Positions 1 through 7,859 are shown, counted from the first letter of the stretch. The stretch: 64,000 nucleotides of DNA from Clostridiales bacterium (GCA_004558825.1 SFDB01000002.1:62001-126000), one strand, 5' to 3'. Numbers and translations: made by a program. Notes: generated from the sequence alone by a model not told the origin.

Positions 1-164
1 ACGGCATGAAACTTGCACGAGCTGCAAAAAAATGCTTTTTGACAAACGAAGAGTGGGAAAATTTCGATTGGCAGAACTTTTTTGTTAATACAAAAACGGA
101 GTTTGATATCGTGATAGAGCTGACGCAAAACATATATCTGCGGCACAGGGGTAACAGAGCATGA
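1..164 (+). CDS. C-terminal end of an unknown protein (partial)
   Basis: The reading frame enters from the left edge (first full codon at position 3) and ends with TGA at 162-164. About 53 residues are visible, rich in charged and aromatic residues (for example EEWENFDWQNFF). I do not recognise the family. The stop overlaps the ATG of the next small ORF in an ATGA arrangement, so the two genes are probably translationally coupled. Confidence 0.6.
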   Translation, partial: GMKLARAAKKCFLTNEEWENFDWQNFFVNTKTEFDIVIELTQNIYLRHRGNRA

Positions 165-322
165 CGGGGCTTCTGGCTTTGGCCGCCGTGGGTCTTGCAT
201 ATGGGGCGCTCTATGCAGTACATTGCATACGCATAAAAAACACTGCGGCGTGCATAGGGGCCGTCTTTATGGGCGTGTTTCCCGCCGTATTGGCTGTGCT
301 TGTATATCTAAACCATAGATAG
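161..322 (+). CDS. Small two-helix membrane protein, unknown
   Basis: 53 codons from the ATG of an ATGA overlap with the upstream frame to TAG at 320-322. Two hydrophobic stretches, about residues 2-17 and 26-50, are separated by a short basic, Cys-containing loop (HCIRIKN), suggesting a hairpin membrane protein. No family is recognised. It converges on the nnr gene, whose stop lies 4 bases further on. Support is the start/stop overlap and the coherent hydrophobicity; it is short enough to be chance. Confidence 0.45.
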   Translation: MTGLLALAAVGLAYGALYAVHCIRIKNTAACIGAVFMGVFPAVLAVLVYLNHR

Positions 323-326
323 CTCG

Positions 327-1829
327 TTACGAGAAAAGCTGAACGGCGTCGGTTACGTCGCCTGCGATTATGAAGCGCTCATTGAGTATATCTAAGGCTG
401 TATCGGCAGATTGGCCAAGGATGAATGAGCCTGCGCATGCCGAATCGTAAACGTCGCCGATTTGCCCGCACAGAGCGAGTATGATGCCGGTAAGCATGTC
501 TCCGCTGCCTCCTTTCGCAAGGGCGGGATTTCCGGATGTATTGTATGTTACTCGCCCGTCCGGAGAGACGATTATGCTTGTTGCACCCTTAAGCAGCACA
601 TTTGCGCGCGTTTTTTTTGCGTAGGCTGCCGCATGAGCAAGCTGCTCTGCTTTTATACTTTCCATCGGTTTTGCGCAAAGCCGTGACATTTCGCCCAAAT
701 GCGGCGTCAGCAGTACGTTCTCATGAAGTGCTGAGCTGCCTTGGCGCGCTAATGCATTGAGACCGTCTGCGTCTATGATGAGCGGTTTGCCGCAGGATAT
801 GACGAGTGAGAGCATATCTGCCACTGCATGGCCGTGCCCAATGCCCGGGCCTATCGCTATGCAGTCGCACCAGCCGATCAAGCCTTCAAGCTGCGATTTA
901 TCAAAGGTTGCCCAACAATCGGCCGTTCCGACGGAGACCATGGCTTCAGGCAGGCACGCGCGAAGAACTGCGGCCGCTCCCGCCGCAGTGAAAACTTTTA
1001 AAAGCCCTGCGCCGCTTCGGAGCGCCGCGCGGGTTGACATAACCGCGGCGCCCGTAAGGTCGTCACTGCCGGCTATCAAAAGCGCTTTGCCGTTGCAGCC
1101 CTTATGAGTATCCTGCCGCCTCGGCGGCAGCAGCGCTTTTACATCAGAAAACTCGAGTTCACGCTCGGTGATGCGCTCATCGATGTCGGATGCGGACAAG
1201 CCGATCTTCGCTACACGGACGTTCCCCGAGTATTCACGGCCCGGGAAAAGCAGATGGCCGCGCTTTTTATATTGTATTGCGACCGTTTCATCCGCGCGGA
1301 ACGCGACGCCGCGTATCAGGCCGAGGTCTGAGTCTATGCCGGAAGGAATATCTATAGATATTTTGAAAGCCGCGGAATCGTTGGCCGCATCTATTGCTTT
1401 GCGTGCCGCACCATTTATTTCGCGCTTTAAGCCTGTGCCGAATATGGCGTCGACTATTATGTCAAAATCGGAAAACGCGTGAAAATCATATGATTCATCA
1501 ACAAAAATACAGTTCAGGCCGAGCCGCAGCGCTATATTAAGCTGGGTTTTGCAGTCGTCGGACATATGCGAAGCGTCGCCAACGATATATGCGGCGGCAC
1601 TGACACCGTTCATTGCGAGCTGCCTCAAGAGCGCCAGGCCATCGCCGCCGTTGTTGCCGATGCCGCAGAGTATTGCGGTCCCGGCTCCGCGCGTGGCAGC
1701 CGCCTCAAGCACCGCGCGGCATACGGCGCCGGCGGCGTTTTCCATAAGCACGAGCGACGGGATACCGATTTCGTTTATCATGTGCGAATCAATGGCTCGC
1801 ATTGTTTCGGCCGTTACTGTTTTGAACAT
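327..1829 (-). CDS. nnr: Bifunctional NAD(P)H-hydrate epimerase / ADP-dependent NAD(P)H-hydrate dehydratase
   Basis: 500 residues, the normal length of the fused enzyme. It repairs hydrated NAD(P)H: the N-terminal YjeF_N half (about 1-215) epimerises the R form to the S form, and the C-terminal ribokinase-like half (about 230-495) dehydrates S-NAD(P)HX using ADP. Visible motifs are GNNGGDGLALLR in the first half, and HKGCNGKALLIAGS, DADGLNAL, LTPHLGEMSRL and AKGGSGDMLTG (with the catalytic Asp) in the second. The start lies one base after the stop of the P1 peptidase gene, so it is the last gene of a recX-birA-P1 peptidase-nnr operon. Housekeeping metabolite repair in the cytoplasm. Confidence 0.96.
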   Translation of the reverse strand: MFKTVTAETMRAIDSHMINEIGIPSLVLMENAAGAVCRAVLEAAATRGAGTAILCGIGNNGGDGLALLRQLAMNGVSAAAYIVGDASHMSDDCKTQLNIALRLGLNCIFVDESYDFHAFSDFDIIVDAIFGTGLKREINGAARKAIDAANDSAAFKISIDIPSGIDSDLGLIRGVAFRADETVAIQYKKRGHLLFPGREYSGNVRVAKIGLSASDIDERITERELEFSDVKALLPPRRQDTHKGCNGKALLIAGSDDLTGAAVMSTRAALRSGAGLLKVFTAAGAAAVLRACLPEAMVSVGTADCWATFDKSQLEGLIGWCDCIAIGPGIGHGHAVADMLSLVISCGKPLIIDADGLNALARQGSSALHENVLLTPHLGEMSRLCAKPMESIKAEQLAHAAAYAKKTRANVLLKGATSIIVSPDGRVTYNTSGNPALAKGGSGDMLTGIILALCGQIGDVYDSACAGSFILGQSADTALDILNERFIIAGDVTDAVQLFS

Positions 1830-1830
1830 A

Positions 1831-2748
1831 TTATTTCTCGTCTTTTCTGTATGATACGGCGTCGAGCACTGCGGCGCAGACGGCTTTGACGGCGCCCACC
1901 ATTAGCGAAGCGAACGGAACGCCGTCTTTTTCGCACGTTGCCATTGCGAAAAGTGTGTCGCCGTCGTTGGCGGTGTGGACAGGGCGTATGCACATGGCGA
2001 GCCCATCGTGACCTATCGACGCGAGCTTATTTGCTTCTTCGCGTGTAAGCCTTGCATTTGTGGCAATTACTCCTATGGTCGTGTTTGTTGAGGCAAACTC
2101 GGCGTTTATAGCGGCATTCATGCAGTTGAGGAATTTGCCGTCCTTTGCTGCGCCGCATACTATTTTGCCCGTGTCGGGATTGTAAACGTCGCCTAAGGCG
2201 TTAACGGCAATAATTGCACCAACTTTTATACCGTTGCCAAGCTCTAAACAGCTTGTACCCACGCCGCTTTTTGAGGCATACTGCATACCGTAGGCTTTTC
2301 CGAGCGTTGCACCGGTGCCAACTCCTACGCTTCCCGTGGCGAAGCGTCCGCTTACGGCGTTAGAGCAAGCCTCGTAACCGCTTGCTTTGTCGGGGCGCAC
2401 ATCGCATCTGCCAATGGCGAGGTCAAATATGACGGCTGCGGGGACTATTGGAACAACGCCTACGCCGACGTCGACTCCGCGGCTGCGCTCTTCAAGGAAT
2501 TTCATTGCTCCCGAAGCGGCGTCGAGGCCATAGGCGCTTCCTCCGCAGAGCATTACGGCGTTTATGCGCTCGACGGCGTTGTAGCCGCGCATAAGGTCGG
2601 TTTCGCGAGTTCCGGGCGCAGAGCCGCGCACATCAACGCCGCCAACAGCGCCGTTTTCGAACAAAACTGCCGTGCAGCCTGTCAGGGCGTCAGAATCGGT
2701 CGAATGACCTACCGATATGCCTTTTATGTCAGTGATATAACCGCTCAT
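1831..2748 (-). CDS. P1 family (S58) peptidase, DmpA/NylC-like N-terminal nucleophile hydrolase
   Basis: 305 residues matching the DmpA/aminopeptidase P1 family, whose members self-cleave before a Thr or Ser that becomes the catalytic nucleophile. The likely cleavage point is in STNTTIGVIATNARLT near residue 222; the Gly-rich N-terminal half (VDVRGSAPGTRETDLM, LCGGSAYGLDAASG) is also typical. Substrates in the family range from beta-peptides and D-amino-acid amides to nylon oligomers and cannot be read from sequence. The ATG overlaps the birA stop by one base (TAATG), and GAGAGG lies 7-8 bases upstream, showing operon coupling. Confidence 0.92.
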   Translation of the reverse strand: MSGYITDIKGISVGHSTDSDALTGCTAVLFENGAVGGVDVRGSAPGTRETDLMRGYNAVERINAVMLCGGSAYGLDAASGAMKFLEERSRGVDVGVGVVPIVPAAVIFDLAIGRCDVRPDKASGYEACSNAVSGRFATGSVGVGTGATLGKAYGMQYASKSGVGTSCLELGNGIKVGAIIAVNALGDVYNPDTGKIVCGAAKDGKFLNCMNAAINAEFASTNTTIGVIATNARLTREEANKLASIGHDGLAMCIRPVHTANDGDTLFAMATCEKDGVPFASLMVGAVKAVCAAVLDAVSYRKDEK

Positions 2749-3497
2749 TATTTTACCTCTCTAAGTGATACATCGCCGACGTCTATGATGGATTCGTATC
2801 CATTGTTGTCGACGAGAATTATTCTGCCCACATCGTCAAAATCCTTGACAAAGCCCGTCGCTGTGCCTGCGGCGCCAAATACGCAGACATGCTTATGAAT
2901 TGTAAGCGATACGGCTTTGTATCTTACGAGCGCGGCGGAGAAGGCTTCGTCGGACGAAATAGCTTTTACGCTTGAAAAAACGCATTCGACGAGTTTTATG
3001 AGGACGTCGTCCTTGCATGGAGCGTTTGCGCCGAGAATACGGAGCGATGTTGCGATACTCTTTATTTCATCGGGAAAATCGACGTTTAATACGTTTACGC
3101 CGACGCCCATCAGCGCATAACTATCGAAGAGCTCAACGAGGATTCCCGACAGCTTTTTGCCGCCGCAGAGTATGTCATTGGGCCATTTTATGCCTAAATT
3201 CGTGGAGAAAGAAGAAAGAGCATCGTATACGCCGAGAGCAACGGCCAGAGGAAGCCGTTCGAGATGTTCGGCGATGTCGAGTTTTTTTACGAGCGTCACG
3301 CAGAGCGAGTTGCCTCCGTCATCGAGCCAACTGCGTCCGCGGCGTCCGCGGCCGTTTGTTTGCCGTGCGCAGGTTATAACGGCATCTTCCGATATCTTTC
3401 CTTCAAGAATGAGGCGTTTGGCAGCCGTGTTTGTCGAATCCGTTTCATTGAAGAAAAAAACAACAGGGAGGCCAAGCTGTGCAAGGTCATTCGTCAT
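2748..3497 (-). CDS. birA: Biotin--[acetyl-CoA-carboxylase] ligase (short form, no DNA-binding domain)
   Basis: 249 residues. It activates biotin as biotinyl-AMP and attaches it to a carrier lysine. Family motifs are DSTNTAAKRL near the start, the nucleotide-binding loop TNGRGRRGRSW, and KWPNDILCGGKKLSGIL. The N-terminal helix-turn-helix of repressor-type BirA is missing, so this is a monofunctional ligase that should not regulate bio genes. It overlaps recX upstream by 11 bases and the P1 peptidase by one base. Confidence 0.96.
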   Translation of the reverse strand: MTNDLAQLGLPVVFFFNETDSTNTAAKRLILEGKISEDAVITCARQTNGRGRRGRSWLDDGGNSLCVTLVKKLDIAEHLERLPLAVALGVYDALSSFSTNLGIKWPNDILCGGKKLSGILVELFDSYALMGVGVNVLNVDFPDEIKSIATSLRILGANAPCKDDVLIKLVECVFSSVKAISSDEAFSAALVRYKAVSLTIHKHVCVFGAAGTATGFVKDFDDVGRIILVDNNGYESIIDVGDVSLREVK

Positions 3498-4011
3498 AGC
3501 TGCCGTTTACATCGTCTCCGACTGAGTCGTGAATGACGATTGCCTCCGATGATATCAGCTCAAGCGCGCGGCGTATGTCGGAGTATGAAAAACCGCGCGA
3601 TATTAAACGCCTTCGTGTACGCTCCATTCTTGTATGCTCGTCGAGTTCGGCGAATTGTCCGTAAAACTTCGATGCCACCGCAACGGCGTTTTTCAGCTCA
3701 TCATCTGACGACAGTTTGTTGAGAGCGGTCGAGATTACTTCATCCGACAGCATGTGCTCCTTGAGCTGGCGATAAAGATGCGCACGGCTTACAGGCTTCG
3801 TGTTGAGCCGTGTGCGTATGAATTCGTTGGCATATTGCTCATCGTTGAGATAGCCGAGCTCTTTTAGCCTCTCAACGGCGGCGTATACCTCGTATTCGCC
3901 GTAATTGCAGCTATCGAGATATGTTTCAACCTCACGCACGGTTCTTGCTTTTGGCGTCAAATACTTGAAAGCCGCGTCCAACGGGCCCACACCGCTCGAT
4001 TGCTTTTTCAT
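3487..4011 (-). CDS. recX: Regulatory protein RecX
   Basis: RecX modulates RecA filaments during recombination and SOS. I place the start at the ATG at 4011 (MKKQSSGVGP), giving 174 residues, because GGGAGAAGG lies about six bases upstream and the promoter boxes (4036-4065) would lie inside the longer 195-codon frame beginning at 4074. The repeated three-helix RecX pattern is visible, for example LKELGYLNDEQYANEFI and RRRLISRGFSYSDIRRAL. A short acidic tail (HDSVGDDVNGSYDE) follows. First gene of the minus-strand operon with birA. Confidence 0.92.
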   Translation of the reverse strand: MKKQSSGVGPLDAAFKYLTPKARTVREVETYLDSCNYGEYEVYAAVERLKELGYLNDEQYANEFIRTRLNTKPVSRAHLYRQLKEHMLSDEVISTALNKLSSDDELKNAVAVASKFYGQFAELDEHTRMERTRRRLISRGFSYSDIRRALELISSEAIVIHDSVGDDVNGSYDE

Positions 4012-4035
4012 CTGTACCTTCTCCCGTTTTTTATA

Positions 4036-4065
4036 ATTATAACAGAATTTAGTTGCGATATCCAA
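4036..4065 (-). promoter_or_regulatory. Sigma-A-type promoter for the recX operon
   Basis: On the minus strand TTGGAT (4065-4060) and TATAAT (4041-4036) are 18 bases apart, about 25 bases upstream of the recX ATG at 4011. Confidence 0.6.
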
Positions 4066-4073
4066 AAAAAACA

Positions 4074-4104
4074 TGACTATCGCGGTGAAATGATGCAGAT
4101 ACTA
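4074..4104 (+). promoter_or_regulatory. Possible forespore sigma factor promoter for the coat genes
   Basis: TGACTA (4074-4079) and GATACTA (4098-4104) are 18 bases apart and each differs by one base from the sigma-G-type consensus TGAATA / CATACTA. This is a visual match only. Confidence 0.3.
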
Positions 4105-4134
4105 TGACGGACAAACCGCAAGGAGGTTTTTTCT

Positions 4135-4422
4135 ATGAGTACAAAGTCAAACAACTCGCAGTCGAACGGCGGAAGTCAGTCTTTTGATTGGTTCCTGAGG
4201 TCTCAGAACTGGAACACTGAGGCGGCATCCGCGCAGATCGATTCAAAGGATCTCAGCATCATTCAGGATGAGCTGTATCATGAAGCGCTCGCGTATAAGA
4301 AGTGTTCGCTGTATTCGCAGTATTTCACAGAGCCGCAGCTTCAGTCGATGGCCGGACAGGCGGCAAAGCATCATAAACAGCATTTTGATGCGCTGCAAGG
4401 CTATCTTAACAGTCATCAATAA
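4135..4422 (+). CDS. Spore coat-associated protein, small Gln/Ser-rich (CotF-type partner)
   Basis: 95 residues behind a strong AAGGAGG at 4121-4127. The N-terminus is polar and low-complexity (NNSQSNGGSQS), followed by a predicted helical region with DELYHEALAYKKCSLYSQYF and a His/Lys-rich end (KHHKQHFDALQGYL). Small soluble proteins of this kind, paired with a CotF-domain protein, are common in Clostridia and annotated as spore coat proteins. The next gene follows after 15 bases and also looks like CotF, so both are likely made late in sporulation. The assignment is by resemblance and context. Confidence 0.65.
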   Translation: MSTKSNNSQSNGGSQSFDWFLRSQNWNTEAASAQIDSKDLSIIQDELYHEALAYKKCSLYSQYFTEPQLQSMAGQAAKHHKQHFDALQGYLNSHQ

Positions 4423-4437
4423 CGGAGGTGCAAGATA

Positions 4438-4719
4438 ATGGAATTCAGACCCAACATGACAGAGCAGGAGCTGCTCACCGATCTTCTTAACGAAGAGAAG
4501 CATCTTGTTACGCAGTATGCGAGCAACATTACGGAGTCTGCCTGCATGAACCTCAGGCAGCTGCTTATGACGAACATGTCAGAGTGTTCGGTAGACCAGT
4601 ACAGCGTCTTTGACCAGATGCGCAAGCGCAATATGTATAAGACGAAACAGGCACAGCAGCAGGAGGTAGATACTGCAAAGCAGGATATGCAGAACCTCAA
4701 GAACCAGACAGGTATCTAA
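4438..4719 (+). CDS. Spore coat protein, CotF domain
   Basis: 93 residues. The region TEQELLTDLLNEEKHLVTQY, followed by NITESACMNLRQLL and the end DQYSVFDQMRKRNMY, matches the ferritin-like, all-helical CotF family found in spore coats. The C-terminal tail is Gln- and Lys-rich (KTKQAQQQEVDTAKQ). GGAGG lies at 4423-4427 and the gene is 15 bases after the preceding coat gene, so the two form a small operon that ends at the hairpin at 4739-4767. Confidence 0.8.
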   Translation: MEFRPNMTEQELLTDLLNEEKHLVTQYASNITESACMNLRQLLMTNMSECSVDQYSVFDQMRKRNMYKTKQAQQQEVDTAKQDMQNLKNQTGI

Positions 4720-4738
4720 TGAGCCGCTGACTCTGGCA

Positions 4739-4767
4739 CAAGGCCGCCGTAAGGCGGCTTTGCTTTT
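4739..4767 (+). terminator. Terminator after the coat gene pair
   Basis: Ten-base stem (4739-4748 with 4753-4762, one G-T pair), GTAA loop, then CTTTT. It separates the coat genes from the spoVA group. Confidence 0.7.
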
Positions 4768-4862
4768 GAGTGTCGAAAAACGAAAACCATATTTGCGATA
4801 TTAATAATGCCCGGGCTTTTTGCACAGAATAGCTTTTGAACGCATTTGAAGGGAGAATGCTT

Positions 4863-5033
4863 ATGCGAAAGGCGTTGAGAAGAATGCTTGTTGCGGCGGC
4901 GATAACGGTTCTGCTTTCGGCCGCGCTCATCGTGTATCGCGTTGTGCAGCGCCGCTCCGAAGCGCCTCCGGGGAACGGAACGATACTTATATTTGCGGAA
5001 GGAATAACAGAACATGGAAGAACGGAGAGTTAA
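4863..5033 (+). CDS. Small single-span membrane protein heading the spoVA operon, unknown
   Basis: 56 residues from an ATG preceded by GGGAGA (4851-4856). A basic N-terminus (MRKALRRM) leads into one hydrophobic helix, about residues 8-27, then a basic segment (RVVQRRSEAPPGNG) and a hydrophobic patch TILIFAEGI. The topology looks like a cytosolic tail anchored by one helix. It overlaps the next small ORF by 20 bases in another frame. I do not recognise a family. The chain of overlaps to spoVAC suggests it is a real, co-translated member of the operon. Confidence 0.5.
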   Translation: MRKALRRMLVAAAITVLLSAALIVYRVVQRRSEAPPGNGTILIFAEGITEHGRTES

Positions 5034-5142
5034 GAGCGTACCTGACATGCTTTCGGACGATATCGGCGCTGGTCGGGCGGGCGAGCGCGAGATCAGGTAT
5101 GCGGCATATAGCGAAAAATTGAGAGAGGTAAACCGAAAATGA
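5014..5142 (+). CDS. Small basic protein translationally coupled to spoVAC, unknown
   Basis: 42 residues, highly charged, no membrane segment (MEERRVKSVPDMLSDD at the start, REVNRK at the end). GGAAGGAATA precedes its ATG at 5014. Its TGA at 5140-5142 overlaps the spoVAC ATG at 5139 in an ATGA junction, the usual sign of coupled translation. Family unknown. It could be a genuine sporulation microprotein or only a translation-coupling leader. Confidence 0.45.
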   Translation: MEERRVKSVPDMLSDDIGAGRAGEREIRYAAYSEKLREVNRK

Positions 5143-5585
5143 ATCATGAAACACAGGAACAAAAACGGTACCAAAAAAGGGTGAAGGAGAAGATGCCCAA
5201 AAGCCATGCGCTAACGCAATGTATACGCGCGTTCATCGTAGGCGGAATAATATGCTGCATAGGTCAGCTTGTGCATGATTTTGCGCAGCTTGTTGTGATG
5301 CTGGATGAAAAAGGCGTATCGTCTTTCACGTCGATAGTAATGATATTTTTCGGCGCAACGCTTACAGGCATAGGCGTTTACGATAAGATAGGCGCGTTTG
5401 CAGGAGCAGGCTCGGTTGTGCCGATAACGGGATTCGCAAATTCGATAGTTGCGCCCGCGATGGAGCACAAGTTTGAAGGCTATGTTTTAGGCGTTGCGGC
5501 AGAGCTTTTCAGCATAGCCGGGCCGGTGCTCGTATACGGGATAACGACCTCGGTTATAGTAGGACTGATAGCCTGCATCGTATGA
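5139..5585 (+). CDS. spoVAC: Stage V sporulation protein AC
   Basis: 148 residues; a core subunit of the SpoVA channel that moves calcium-dipicolinate into the forespore and out during germination. A charged N-terminus (KRYQKRVKEKMPKSH) is followed by membrane helices including CIRAFIVGGIICCIGQLVHDF and a Gly-rich region (IGAFAGAGSVVPITGFANSIVAPA) that is the SpoVAC/SpoVAE signature. It overlaps the preceding small ORF (ATGA) and is followed after ten bases by spoVAD. Inner spore membrane. Confidence 0.95.
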   Translation: MNHETQEQKRYQKRVKEKMPKSHALTQCIRAFIVGGIICCIGQLVHDFAQLVVMLDEKGVSSFTSIVMIFFGATLTGIGVYDKIGAFAGAGSVVPITGFANSIVAPAMEHKFEGYVLGVAAELFSIAGPVLVYGITTSVIVGLIACIV

Positions 5586-5595
5586 GGTGAAATCA

Positions 5596-6633
5596 ATGAG
5601 AAAACGTTTCGGAAAACAGAGCGTGAAGTTTGAAAACAGGCCTGTCGTGGCGTCTACCGCATCTATAGTCGGAGATATTGAAGGGGCCGGGCCGCTCGGC
5701 AATTATTTCGACATTATACTTGAAGACGATATGTGGGGCGAAGAGAGCTATGAAAAGGCGGAGCGAAAGATGTACGAGATGTGCGTCAAAAACGCCATTG
5801 AGCGTTTGAACATCACGAGCGCGGGCATCGACTGCCTTTTAGGAGGCGATTTGCTTAACCAGTTGATAAGCGCAAATTATGCTGCGCGGCAGCTTAAAAT
5901 ACCGTTTCTTGGCCTCTACGGCGCATGTTCTACCATAACGGAATCGGTGCTGATAGGCTCCATGCTAATAGACGGAGGTTTCGGCGCGAACATTGCGTGC
6001 GCGGCAAGCAGTCATTTTTCAACGGCGGAAAGACAGTACAGAATGCCGCTCGAATTGGGGCAGCTTGCGACACCGACTTCACAAAGAACCGTGACGGGCG
6101 CCGGATGCATAATCTTGTCGGATGGCTGCCGCCCCGATGCAAAAAAGGCGTACAGCGGCTGCAGCGTAGTCGTTTCGTGCGGTACTATCGGACGTGTAAT
6201 CGATCTCGGCATAACCGATGCTAACAACATGGGCGCGGCTATGGCGCCTGCGGCGGCTGACACAATAGTCACGCATTTGAATGATTTTAACAAAACTGTA
6301 GATGATTACGACATAATAGTTACGGGTGACCTCGGAACGTTCGGCACGGAAATGCTTCGAGATGTGTGTCAGGAAAAAGGCGTAGACCTAAAGAAAAAGC
6401 ATTTTGACTGCGGCGCGGCTATGTTTGCGCCGGAGCAGAACACTGTGTGCGGTGCGAGCGGCTGCGGCTGCGCGGCAACCGTCGTAAGCAGCTATATAAT
6501 CGGGAAAATGATATCGGGAGAAATCAAGAAAGCGCTCGTTATGGCAACGGGCGCGCTGATGAGCCCTCTTGCAAATCTCCAAGGTGAGAGCATACCGTCG
6601 ATTGCGCACGCAATAGTGCTTGAAAGGGAATAA
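5596..6633 (+). CDS. spoVAD: Stage V sporulation protein AD
   Basis: 345 residues with a thiolase-like fold; in Bacillus SpoVAD binds dipicolinic acid and is needed for its uptake into spores. I chose ATG 5596 (MRKRFGKQSVKF), which has GAGGTG just upstream, over the in-frame GTG at 5587. Recognisable segments are NRPVVASTASIVGD, LGLYGACSTITESVLIG, SSHFSTAERQYRMPLE and DCGAAMFAPEQNT. Second gene of the AC-AD-AE trio. Confidence 0.95.
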   Translation: MRKRFGKQSVKFENRPVVASTASIVGDIEGAGPLGNYFDIILEDDMWGEESYEKAERKMYEMCVKNAIERLNITSAGIDCLLGGDLLNQLISANYAARQLKIPFLGLYGACSTITESVLIGSMLIDGGFGANIACAASSHFSTAERQYRMPLELGQLATPTSQRTVTGAGCIILSDGCRPDAKKAYSGCSVVVSCGTIGRVIDLGITDANNMGAAMAPAAADTIVTHLNDFNKTVDDYDIIVTGDLGTFGTEMLRDVCQEKGVDLKKKHFDCGAAMFAPEQNTVCGASGCGCAATVVSSYIIGKMISGEIKKALVMATGALMSPLANLQGESIPSIAHAIVLERE

Positions 6634-6636
6634 TCT

Positions 6637-7002
6637 ATGGATATTATGAATTATGTATGGGCTTTTGTTATAGGCGGCGCGATATGCGTTGTCGGACAAT
6701 TGCTGCTAAGTTTTACAAGGCTTACATCGGCGAGAATACTCGTTGTTTTTGTTACTGCCGGCGTAATACTCGGCGCTGTCGGAGTATATGAACCGCTTGT
6801 CAGGCTTGCGGGCGCGGGAGCGACGATACCGCTTACGGGCTTCGGTTACACGCTTGCAAAGGGCGCCATTGAGGGCGCGCTTGAAAACGGAATACTCGGA
6901 GCAGTCACCGGCGGCGTGGCTGCGAGCGCGGCGGGAATAACGGCTGCGATAGTGTTCGGATACTTAAATGCGGTGATATTCAAGCCGAGAACAAAAAAAT
7001 AA
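6637..7002 (+). CDS. spoVAE: Stage V sporulation protein AE (SpoVAEb type)
   Basis: 121 residues of almost continuous hydrophobic helix, with IGGAICVVGQLLLSFTRLT and the Gly-rich GAGATIPLTGFGYTLAKGA, homologous in pattern to SpoVAC. Three bases after the spoVAD stop, with AAAGGGAA as ribosome binding site. It completes the minimal SpoVA set typical of Clostridia, which lack the larger Bacillus spoVA operon. No spoVAF/gerA-like gene follows; the operon ends at the hairpin at 7035-7068. Confidence 0.94.
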   Translation: MDIMNYVWAFVIGGAICVVGQLLLSFTRLTSARILVVFVTAGVILGAVGVYEPLVRLAGAGATIPLTGFGYTLAKGAIEGALENGILGAVTGGVAASAAGITAAIVFGYLNAVIFKPRTKK

Positions 7003-7034
7003 CACGGCGATAGCTGGATGGTCGTAAAACAATG

Positions 7035-7073
7035 AATCCTCCGTATGGTTTAGATCATACGGAGGATTGTTTA
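7035..7073 (+). terminator. Strong hairpin between spoVAE and the mobile-element scar
   Basis: Thirteen-base perfect stem (7035-7047 with 7056-7068), eight-base loop, then GTTTAT. It can end the spoVA transcript, but it may have arrived with the mobile element that begins here, because the following frame runs straight out of its right arm. Confidence 0.65.
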
Positions 7074-7221
7074 TGTCTAATCTTCAAACTTGCTGACGGC
7101 AAGTCCACAGCGGATAGCCGCTTTAGCGGCGCAAGGGGTGCAGCCACCTTGACTGAACGAAGTGACGCAGCATTCGGGGTCAAGCAGTTTTCGCCTGCTG
7201 ACAGCTAATGAAGCTCCGCAG

Positions 7222-7249
7222 TACGCACACTACTCTCAATAGGAGAGTA
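7222..7249 (-). repeat. Copy 1 of TACGCACACT plus hairpin (oriT/RSA-like)
   Basis: TACGCACACT at 7222-7231 runs directly into the inverted repeat TACTCTC / GAGAGTA (7231-7249). On the minus strand this reads hairpin then TAGTGTGCGTA, resembling the nick site TAGTGTG/TTA of MOBV relaxases. Confidence 0.45.
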
Positions 7250-7314
7250 TAGAAGTGAGCCATTTCGTTCCTAAAGGGATTTTCCGTTTGCTTCTCTCTC
7301 CGACAAACTGGAAT

Positions 7315-7734
7315 TTATCTGCAATCATAAACCATATTTACTTCATGGCAGTCAACCTCATCAACAATATCTGTTTCTACAAATCCGATTTTTTCATAGA
7401 TGTGCTTTGCGTGTTCGTTGCCGTAAATATAGGTCGTTGTCATCTCCAACATATTATAGGTATCTTTCATAAAACGAATAAACGCTCTTAGAGCAGCCGT
7501 CCCATAATTCTGATTTTGATATTTACAGTCTATCGCATAATTCCAAAGAAAATAGGAGCCTTCATCAAACTTCCGTACCATCACAAAACCAATCAGTAAA
7601 TCTTGTAAATAAATATCATATGCCAGCACATTTTCTTTTAAGCATGCTGACGCTATGCTTTCTTTAGATGATAATTGCTTTTCCTGCTCAGGCAGGACGG
7701 TTACTTTCATAGATTTCGAGGGCTTAAATAGCAC
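7315..7734 (-). CDS. GNAT family N-acetyltransferase (AT-rich cargo gene)
   Basis: 139 residues from GTG 7734, chosen because GGAGG sits eight bases upstream. The acetyl-CoA-binding core is visible as YQNQNYGTAALRAFIRFM, and the C-terminal HAKHIYEKIGFVETD is the usual beta6-beta7 GNAT pattern. The segment KVTVLPEQEK resembles diamine/spermidine acetyltransferases of the BltD kind, but roughly ten N-terminal residues of that family are missing, so it may be 5'-eroded. A TATAAT-like box lies upstream. Its low G+C marks it as acquired, as part of the mobile-element scar. Substrate unknown. Confidence 0.7.
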   Translation of the reverse strand: MLFKPSKSMKVTVLPEQEKQLSSKESIASACLKENVLAYDIYLQDLLIGFVMVRKFDEGSYFLWNYAIDCKYQNQNYGTAALRAFIRFMKDTYNMLEMTTTYIYGNEHAKHIYEKIGFVETDIVDEVDCHEVNMVYDCR

Positions 7735-7859
7735 TACTATCGCCTCCGCAGATTCAGATTTGTCTAGTACTTTTTTAAATAAATTATACCAGAAAATTAT
7801 GGAAAAATCTATCATTCGGGAATGACCGCCCGAACATTTTCGTCCGGGCGGTCTCGGTA

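Noticed and set aside
4012..4074. Longer RecX start at 4074
   Set aside because: It would place the promoter boxes inside the coding region; the ATG at 4011 has the ribosome binding site.
4741..5030. Sigma-G promoter for the spoVA operon
   Set aside because: CATATTT and GATATTA boxes exist near 4780-4800 but no TGAATA-like element at the right distance; not supported.
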